A stretch of 64,000 nucleotides of DNA from Herbaspirillum sp. alder98 (GTDB lineage: Bacteria > Pseudomonadota > Gammaproteobacteria > Burkholderiales > Burkholderiaceae_D), in assembly GCF_020179755.1 (NCBI RefSeq), contig NZ_JAIUCY010000011.1:62001-126000 (forward strand), in the 5' to 3' direction. How positions within the stretch are numbered: the first letter of the stretch is position 1; each line of letters opens with the position of its first letter. The notes beneath the pieces were generated by a model that was given only the letters and a program-made list of their open reading frames with translations, had not been told where the DNA came from and searched no databases. Made by a program: the position numbers and the translations under genes. This document shows, one piece after another, positions 55,473 through 61,223 of this stretch.

Positions 55473-57056
55473 ATGCGTGCAGCGCCTGCAGCACCACCCG
55501 CGTTTCCGGAGTTGTCGACGCGCCAGCGCGTGCTGGCCTTTGCCACCATGTGCGTGGGCATGTTCATCGCCCTGCTCGACATCCAGATCGTGTCGGCATC
55601 GCTGGCCGATATCGGCGGCGGGCTGTCTGCCGGCGCCGATGAAACCGCCTGGGTGCAGACCAGTTACCTGATCGCCGAGATCATCGTCATTCCGTTGTCG
55701 GGCTGGCTGTCGCGGGTGATGTCGACGCGCTGGCTGTTCGCTGCCTCGGCCATCGGATTTACCGCCGCCAGTTTGCTGTGCGGGCTGGCCTGGGATATCA
55801 ACAGCATGATCGCCTTCCGGGCGCTGCAAGGGTTCCTGGGCGGCTCGATGATCCCGCTGGTGTTCACGTCGGCCTTTTTCTATTTCCAGGGGCACCAACG
55901 GGTGCTGGCGGCAGCCACTGTGGGTGCGCTGGCTTCGCTGGCGCCGACCCTGGGCCCGACCATCGGCGGCTGGATCACCAGCAGTTATTCGTGGCACTGG
56001 CTGTTCTTCGTCAACCTGGTGCCGGGGACCTTCGTGGCCATCGTGGTGCCGATGATGGTCAAGATTGATCGTCCCGATCCCGCGCTGCTGCGCGGCGCCG
56101 ACTATCCCGGCATGCTGCTGCTGGCGCTGGCCTTGGGCTGCCTCGAATACACGCTGGAAGAAGGACCGCGCTATGGCTGGATGGGCGACGAGGTGATACG
56201 CACCACCGCAGTCGTGGCGGCAGTGGCGGGGATCGGCTTCATCTGGCGCAGCCTGAGCTATGCCCATCCGGTGGTCGACCTGCGGGCGCTGAAGCAGCGC
56301 AACTTTGCGCTGGGCTGCTTCTTCTCGTTCGTCACTGGCATCGGCCTGTTTGCCACCATCTACCTGACGCCAGTGTTCCTGGCGCGGGTGCGCGGTTTTT
56401 CTGCGCTCGACATCGGGCTGGCGATCTTTTCGACCGGCCTGTTCCAGATTCTGGCCATCCCGTTCTACACCATGCTGGCGCGGCGTATCGACCTGCGCTG
56501 GCTGATGATGTTCGGCCTGGCCTGCTTCACGCTGTCGATGTGGAACTTCACCCCGATCACCCATGACTGGGGCTGGCGTGAGCTGTTGTTGCCGCAAGCC
56601 TTGCGCGGCTTCTCGCAACAGTTCGCGGTGGCCCCGGTGGTGACCCTGACCCTGGGCTCGCTGGCGCCGGAGCGGCTCAAGCTGGCCTCGGGACTGTTCA
56701 ATCTGATGCGCAACCTGGGCGGCGCGATCGGCATCGCGGTGTGCGGCACCATCCTCAACGATCGCACCAACCTGCATTTCCTGCGGCTGGCCGAGCATCT
56801 CGATGCCGGCAACGAAGCCATGCTGGAGATGCTGCGCAACGGCGCCGGACATCTGCAGGGCATGGGCATCGCGCCCGGCGCGGCCGAGGGCGGCAGTCTG
56901 CGTTCGCTGGCACGCCTGGTCATGCGCGAAGCCCAGACCCAGGCTTGTGCCGATGCCTTCTTCGTCATCATGCTGTGCCTGTTGACGGCGACGCTGATGG
57001 TGCCGTTGATGCGCCGCGTGGCGCCGCCCAAGGCGCCCTCGCCGGACGCGCATTGA
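55473..57056 (+). CDS. DHA2-family drug:H+ antiporter (EmrB type)
   Basis: 527 residues with fourteen predicted helices. DHA2 hallmarks: FIALLDIQIVSASLADIGGGLSAGADETAWVQTSYLIAE, motif A-like GWLSRVMSTRWLF, and motif C-like GALASLAPTLGPTIGGWI. It forms a tripartite exporter with the adjacent adaptor and divergent outer-membrane factor. Likely substrates are hydrophobic or aromatic toxicants, which would fit control by a redox- or electrophile-sensing HxlR protein. Confidence 0.93.
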   Translation: MRAAPAAPPAFPELSTRQRVLAFATMCVGMFIALLDIQIVSASLADIGGGLSAGADETAWVQTSYLIAEIIVIPLSGWLSRVMSTRWLFAASAIGFTAASLLCGLAWDINSMIAFRALQGFLGGSMIPLVFTSAFFYFQGHQRVLAAATVGALASLAPTLGPTIGGWITSSYSWHWLFFVNLVPGTFVAIVVPMMVKIDRPDPALLRGADYPGMLLLALALGCLEYTLEEGPRYGWMGDEVIRTTAVVAAVAGIGFIWRSLSYAHPVVDLRALKQRNFALGCFFSFVTGIGLFATIYLTPVFLARVRGFSALDIGLAIFSTGLFQILAIPFYTMLARRIDLRWLMMFGLACFTLSMWNFTPITHDWGWRELLLPQALRGFSQQFAVAPVVTLTLGSLAPERLKLASGLFNLMRNLGGAIGIAVCGTILNDRTNLHFLRLAEHLDAGNEAMLEMLRNGAGHLQGMGIAPGAAEGGSLRSLARLVMREAQTQACADAFFVIMLCLLTATLMVPLMRRVAPPKAPSPDAH

Positions 57057-57065
57057 GTTGGCCTG

Positions 57066-57824
57066 TCAGTCGCGATTGGGGCCGCGCGAAGGATAGCGGC
57101 GCAATTGCATGAATGGTTCCGGCATCCATGGCCGCAGGGCGATGATCAGCGCGCTGCCATTGCGACGCTCGAGGGGCAGGTTCAGGTCTTGCTGATGGGC
57201 GCTGAGAAACTCGGCCGACAGCCGGTTCATCGCGCGCTGTATGCCGGCGTTGGCTTCGTCGGACAAGGTGCCGCTGACCATGATCATCTTCTCGCCCGGC
57301 CGGTCGAAGTGGGAGTTGAAGAAATCGTTGCGCAACTGGGCGCGAAAGTATTGCTGGATGGGGCCGCCCGGCAGCCACGAGAAATCCGGCGCGACCTTGA
57401 CCCGGATCCGGTTGTTGGGCAGCAGGTCGAGAATGCCCAGTCGGTCGAGCCGGGTGAGCAGGCCGATGCAATCGGGCAGGCTCAGCGAAAACGAGTCGAC
57501 CATCTCTTCCAGGCTCCACTGGTGCAGCGCATGCACCGCCACCAGCAACAGTCGCGGGTCGGCCACCAGTTCTTTTTCCTGGGTGACGGAGAGGCGCGAA
57601 GGCACCGGCTCTTCAGTGGAAATCATGCGCGCCAGGTCGCTGATCTGCAGGCCCAGCATGGTGCAGATCTGGTCCAGCCGTTCCAGCGTGAAGCTGCGCT
57701 CGGCGAATACCCGCTTGATACTGGCTTCACTCAGCCCCAGCCCCTTGGCCAACTGGCCGTAAGTGATACCGCGCGCCTTGAGCACGTTCTTCAACGCGTT
57801 GACCAGCGATTCCGCCTGCGCCAT
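57066..57824 (-). CDS. XRE-type helix-turn-helix regulator with uncharacterised C-terminal domain
   Basis: 252 residues. N-terminal Cro/C1-type HTH at about 5-65 (LVNALKNVLKARGITYGQLAKGLGLSEASIKRVFAERSFTLERLDQICTMLGLQISDL). The C-terminal 180 residues (VADPRLLLVAVHALHQWSLEEMVDSF; LTRLDRLGILDLLPNNRIRVKVAPDFSWLPGGPIQQYF) match no domain I can name and could be a sensing or dimerisation module. It converges with the efflux operon (nine bases between stops) and diverges from the exported-protein operon at 57996, its likelier target. Confidence 0.82.
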   Translation of the reverse strand: MAQAESLVNALKNVLKARGITYGQLAKGLGLSEASIKRVFAERSFTLERLDQICTMLGLQISDLARMISTEEPVPSRLSVTQEKELVADPRLLLVAVHALHQWSLEEMVDSFSLSLPDCIGLLTRLDRLGILDLLPNNRIRVKVAPDFSWLPGGPIQQYFRAQLRNDFFNSHFDRPGEKMIMVSGTLSDEANAGIQRAMNRLSAEFLSAHQQDLNLPLERRNGSALIIALRPWMPEPFMQLRRYPSRGPNRD

Positions 57825-57995
57825 GACCCACCCTTATCGTTATTGTTCCGGCCAGTATTGTATTTCGATACCAATTGTCACGGAAAGTGCGCTTTGTGCT
57901 GTCGCGCTCAACAGTGCGCCACGGCGTTGTTACATTGCGCTTCGCCGGCTCGGTCATCGGGACTGACACCGGCCACAACGTTTGAGGAGAACACC

Positions 57996-58406
57996 ATGAA
58001 AACCAGCATCCTGCGCCGCCTGACCCTGATCTCGCTGACTGCCGCGGCCGTGTTCTGCGCGCCGGTCCATGCCCAGTCGACCCCCAGCAACGCATCGGCA
58101 GTCTCCGTCGCGGCGTCGGTGCTGTTGCCGGCCGCCTTCATCTCGGGCGCCGGGCAATATGTGGTCAAGGGCGTCCAGGCCTCTGCCGACGGCACCGTCT
58201 ATGTGCTGGAAAACGTCAGCAATGGCGTGCGCGGTTCGGTCACGCTGGCGGCCAATGCAAGTGGCGCGGCATCGGTCGGCGTGGGTGAATCGGTGAAGTT
58301 CGTGGCCACTTCGGCCGGCATGCTGCTGGTCTCGGCGGGCAAGGTATTGGCTATCATCCCCAGCGAACTGGGTCGCGCATTGATGAAGAGCGAGAAACTG
58401 TCGTGA
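57996..58406 (+). CDS. small exported protein, function unknown
   Basis: 136 residues. Clear signal peptide (MKTSILRRLTLISLTAAAVF, cleavage likely after VHAQ). The mature protein is small, Ala/Ser/Val-rich and lacks cysteines, with two hydrophobic stretches (VSVAASVLLPAAFISGAGQYVV; VKFVATSAGMLLVSAGKVLAII) that may associate with membranes. It loosely recalls proteins labelled STM0539 family, but I cannot confirm that. GAGGAG precedes the ATG. The stop overlaps the DUF2145 start by four bases (GTGA), so the two are translationally coupled and probably work together. Confidence 0.75.
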   Translation: MKTSILRRLTLISLTAAAVFCAPVHAQSTPSNASAVSVAASVLLPAAFISGAGQYVVKGVQASADGTVYVLENVSNGVRGSVTLAANASGAASVGVGESVKFVATSAGMLLVSAGKVLAIIPSELGRALMKSEKLS

Positions 58407-59212
58407 GCCGGGCCATGATCATGAACAAGCTCATGCGCATCGTGCGGCTGGCGCCGCTGGCCATGCTGGCCTGGACGCTGTCGTCGCCGGTTCAGGCCGG
58501 CCAGGCCTGCGAGCGGGTCGAGCCCAGCGAGACCCTGGTACGCCAGGAACTGGAACTGGCGGTCAAGACCATCGACCGTCTCAACGCCAGCGGCGCTGAG
58601 GTGGTCATCATTGGTCGCATCGGCCAGGACCTTGGCAAGTACGGGCAGAAATATTCGCACCTGGCATTCGCCTATCGCGATGGCGCCCAGTGGAGCGTGG
58701 TCCACAAGCTCAACGAGTGCGGCACCGCCGTCAGCAATATCTATGAACAGGGCATGGGCCAGTTCTTCATGGATGACCTGTTCAAGGTCGAGGCGCATGT
58801 GGTGGTGCCGCGCCCCGAAGTGCAACAGCGCCTGCGCGAAGCAGTGCGCCGCGAGCAAGCCGTGGCGTTGCACGAGCCGCGCTACAACATGCTGGCCTAC
58901 CCGTGGGCCACCCGCTACCAGCAATCCAACCAGTGGCTGATGGAAACCCTGGCGCGCGCCATCGAACCGCAGATCGCCAACCGCGAACAGGCGCAGGCCT
59001 GGCTCAAGTTCAAGGGCTACCAGCCGGCCACACTCAAGCTGGGTCCGATGACGCGTCTGGGCGGTCGCATGTTCAAGGCCAACATCGCCTTCGACGATCA
59101 TCCGGATGAAAAGCGATTCAGCGATAGAATCGAGACCACGACGGCCGATTCGGTGTTCGACTTCCTGCAGAAGTCGGGACTGGAACTGAGCCACTTCACT
59201 ATCGATCTCTAA
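58403..59212 (+). CDS. DUF2145 family exported protein
   Basis: 269 residues. Signal peptide ending SSPVQAGQA, then the DUF2145 features ACERVEPSETL, VVIIGRIGQDLGKYGQKYSHLAFAYRDG, WSVVHKLNECGTAVSNIYEQGMGQFFMDDLF and NMLAYPWATRYQQSNQWLMETLA. The arrangement (SHLAF, HKLN-CG, and NQW) recalls papain-like NlpC/P60 proteins with a Cys-His pair, but catalysis is unproven. Start GTG 58403 is chosen from the overlap with the previous stop; ATG 58415 or 58421 are possible. Confidence 0.85.
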   Translation: MSRAMIMNKLMRIVRLAPLAMLAWTLSSPVQAGQACERVEPSETLVRQELELAVKTIDRLNASGAEVVIIGRIGQDLGKYGQKYSHLAFAYRDGAQWSVVHKLNECGTAVSNIYEQGMGQFFMDDLFKVEAHVVVPRPEVQQRLREAVRREQAVALHEPRYNMLAYPWATRYQQSNQWLMETLARAIEPQIANREQAQAWLKFKGYQPATLKLGPMTRLGGRMFKANIAFDDHPDEKRFSDRIETTTADSVFDFLQKSGLELSHFTIDL

Positions 59213-59260
59213 CATCACGTTCGCCGCTGAAGCGCTCATGCGGCGAATGCTCCATCTCAC

Positions 59261-59653
59261 ATGCCGCAACCTGCTTCGCCGTTCCTGTTAGTCATGGCCG
59301 CCCTGGCCTTGATGTTGTCCTGGTCTACCGCCACGCATGCCGCCGGTGGTGATGCCGTGGCCGGTCGCGCCGCTTTTGCCAAGTGCGCCAGTTGCCATCA
59401 GGTCGGCCCATCCGCGCGTGGCGGCTTTGGCCCGCAACTGCAGGGCGTGATCGGGCGGCGTGCCGGATCGACTAACGATTTCAAGTATTCGAGCGCGATG
59501 GCCAACGCCAATTTCGTCTGGACCGAAGAGCGCCTGCGAGCCTTCATGAAATCGCCCGGTGACGTGGTGCCGGGCAACAAGATGCGCTTCTGGGGCATCG
59601 GCAGCGAGCGCCAGATCGACGATATCCTGGCCTACCTGCGCAGCACCCGCTGA
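59261..59653 (+). CDS. class I cytochrome c
   Basis: 130 residues. Signal peptide (MPQPASPFLLVMAALALML to THAAGG), haem attachment CASCH near residue 43, GFGPQLQGVIGRRAG and the axial Met in PGNKMRFWGIG. Periplasmic monohaem cytochrome c2-like electron carrier. It lies 48 bp after the DUF2145 gene and may share its transcript. Its stop is only four bases from a MITE-like element. Confidence 0.92.
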   Translation: MPQPASPFLLVMAALALMLSWSTATHAAGGDAVAGRAAFAKCASCHQVGPSARGGFGPQLQGVIGRRAGSTNDFKYSSAMANANFVWTEERLRAFMKSPGDVVPGNKMRFWGIGSERQIDDILAYLRSTR

Positions 59654-59657
59654 GGTC

Positions 59658-59929
59658 CTAGGGCCTGTTCACATTAAATCTGCGAGTGCGAGAGGTCGGC
59701 AAGCGTTGTCTGGCTAGGCGTAGCGACGCGCCGTAGTGGTGCTACGGCAAGGAGCTGCAACAACGGCAGGCGACGCTTGCCGGCCTCTCCCGAAGGGTTG
59801 CCCCCATGCGGCGCGCTGGCTGCGTTGCACGGCAAGGCTGGTGGCGCGACCACCAGCCTTGCCGCACGCCTTGCCAGCACGCCGCCTGGGGGCAACGCAT
59901 CTCGCAGATTTAATGTGAACAGGCCCTAG
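59658..59929. mobile_element. 272-bp MITE-like element with perfect terminal inverted repeats
   Basis: The outer 29 bases (59658-59686) are the exact reverse complement of 59901-59929. The ends read CTAG-GGCCTGTTCAC, and CTAG is itself palindromic, consistent with a 4-bp target duplication of IS5-like elements. The interior forms nested hairpins: a perfect 14-bp stem at 59831-59844/59850-59863, an outer pair of about 23 bp (21 matching) around it, and a 15-bp pair (14 matching) near the left side. No gene fits inside. The right CTAG supplies the stop codon of the next gene. Confidence 0.8.
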
Positions 59930-60810
59930 TCGCCGTCGCGTGCGGGCAATCCCAAGCGACGTCGCGCCAGGTGCACCGACCCGTTGCGCACCGCCCAGCG
60001 GATCGGTCGCGCAGCCAGCCATACCGAACGTTGCAACAGCCATGCGCGGCGCGGTGAGAGCGGCGCGATGTCCAGCATCTGCTTGGCCGCGGGTGGCAGC
60101 AGGTCGACGCCGGCATGCATCATCAAGCGTGTCCACGGCAACGCCAGCGCATTCGGCGCCGGTGCCTGCATGACCAGTTCCAGGGTCTTGCGGGTGCGTT
60201 CGTCGCAGCGTAGTTGCGGGCGCATCGATTGCAGGTAAGCGTCCATTGCAGCGCCCGAACGGGGCACATCACGCGCGCCCAGGGCAAGGGCGACGGTGGC
60301 GATCTCGTCGTAGTAGCGATCCTGCTCCGAGGCCGGAAAACCGGGATTGCGGTAACGCACATAAGCACGCAGGAAACAACTGACTTCGGCGCAGTGGACC
60401 CAGCTCAGCAGCTCAGGATCGCTGGCGGCATAGTGGCGGCCATCGCTGGCGTGGCCGGAAACGCCCAGGTGAATCTGCCGTACGCGGGCGATGAGCCGTT
60501 GCGCATCGTCGCGCCCGCCGAAGGTGGTGCCGGCGATGAACTGGGCAGTGCGCCGCAGGCGTCCCAGCATGTCGGCCTGGAAATTGGAGTGATCCCATAC
60601 CCCCGCCAGCGCCAGCGGATGCAACATCTGCAACATGAGCGCGCCGACGCCACCGATGAGCATGGCCGTGAAATCGCCATGCACCTGCCAGGCGGCCGAG
60701 TCCGGCCCGAACAGCCCGGGGTCGCCCGCCGGGCGCAGAAAATCGGCGCTGCCGGGCGGCCGGCTGATGGCCAGCACGCTGGCTTCGATACGCTGACGCA
60801 GGAATTCCAT
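59926..60810 (-). CDS. oxygenase MpaB family (DUF2236) protein
   Basis: 294 residues. It starts with GDPGLFGPDSAAWQVHGDFTAMLIGGVGALMLQMLHPLALAGVWDHSNF, the DUF2236/MpaB core with conserved His (HGD, LHP, DHS) that in relatives such as mycophenolic acid MpaB' and latex-clearing protein coordinates haem b; WVHCAEVSCFLRAYVRY follows. Physiological substrate unknown. Its TAG stop lies in the CTAG at the end of the MITE-like element, so the last residues (RARDGD-like) may have been altered by the insertion. Confidence 0.85.
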   Translation of the reverse strand: MEFLRQRIEASVLAISRPPGSADFLRPAGDPGLFGPDSAAWQVHGDFTAMLIGGVGALMLQMLHPLALAGVWDHSNFQADMLGRLRRTAQFIAGTTFGGRDDAQRLIARVRQIHLGVSGHASDGRHYAASDPELLSWVHCAEVSCFLRAYVRYRNPGFPASEQDRYYDEIATVALALGARDVPRSGAAMDAYLQSMRPQLRCDERTRKTLELVMQAPAPNALALPWTRLMMHAGVDLLPPAAKQMLDIAPLSPRRAWLLQRSVWLAARPIRWAVRNGSVHLARRRLGLPARDGD

Positions 60811-61223
60811 GGGGTGAGAATGTTAGAAGGCAGACACGGGAAGGCAGTTTGCCACAACTGTCATCGGCCGATGCTTGCTGACATTTCTGTCAGAAAAAAT
60901 TCCCGCTGGCGAGCCGTCATGGCGCGTTGTGCGCCGCTACAATAGCCCACGCCAAATGGTTGCCCACTAACAAAAATGCAAGTTCCGGCCCGATGCGACG
61001 CACTGGTCAGGAAAGGGGAGGCAGTCGCGGCACGGTTGTTGCTATACGAAGCTTCAGGCATCACGTATCACGCATCAGGGAGTGCAGCCGTTCGAGGGCT
61101 TGACGCGGCCGCGCATGACATAAAAAAGCAAGCGGGAGAGGGTGGCGACCATGGGTCGTCAGGGCGCACCGATGACACTCGGCGCTGCGCACACTCGCGG
61201 TTTGATGAAATGAGTTCCAGTCC
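60811..61223. other. divergent region upstream of the RND gene
   Basis: About 410 bp without a supported gene; one 83-codon plus-strand frame at 60976-61227 has no recognisable content. TACAAT (60938-60943) could be a -10 box for the RND gene. CTGACA-tttc-TGTCAG near 60877-60892 is a small inverted repeat that could be an operator. Confidence 0.45.

Noticed and set aside
55206-57053. 615-codon minus-strand frame opposite the EmrB-type pump
   Set aside because: Antisense of a strongly supported membrane protein; no recognisable content.
57825-57995. Attempt to find the efflux/SDR operator element upstream of the exported-protein operon
   Set aside because: No AGTTACTT...GATAGT match was seen, so that operon is not placed in the proposed HxlR regulon.
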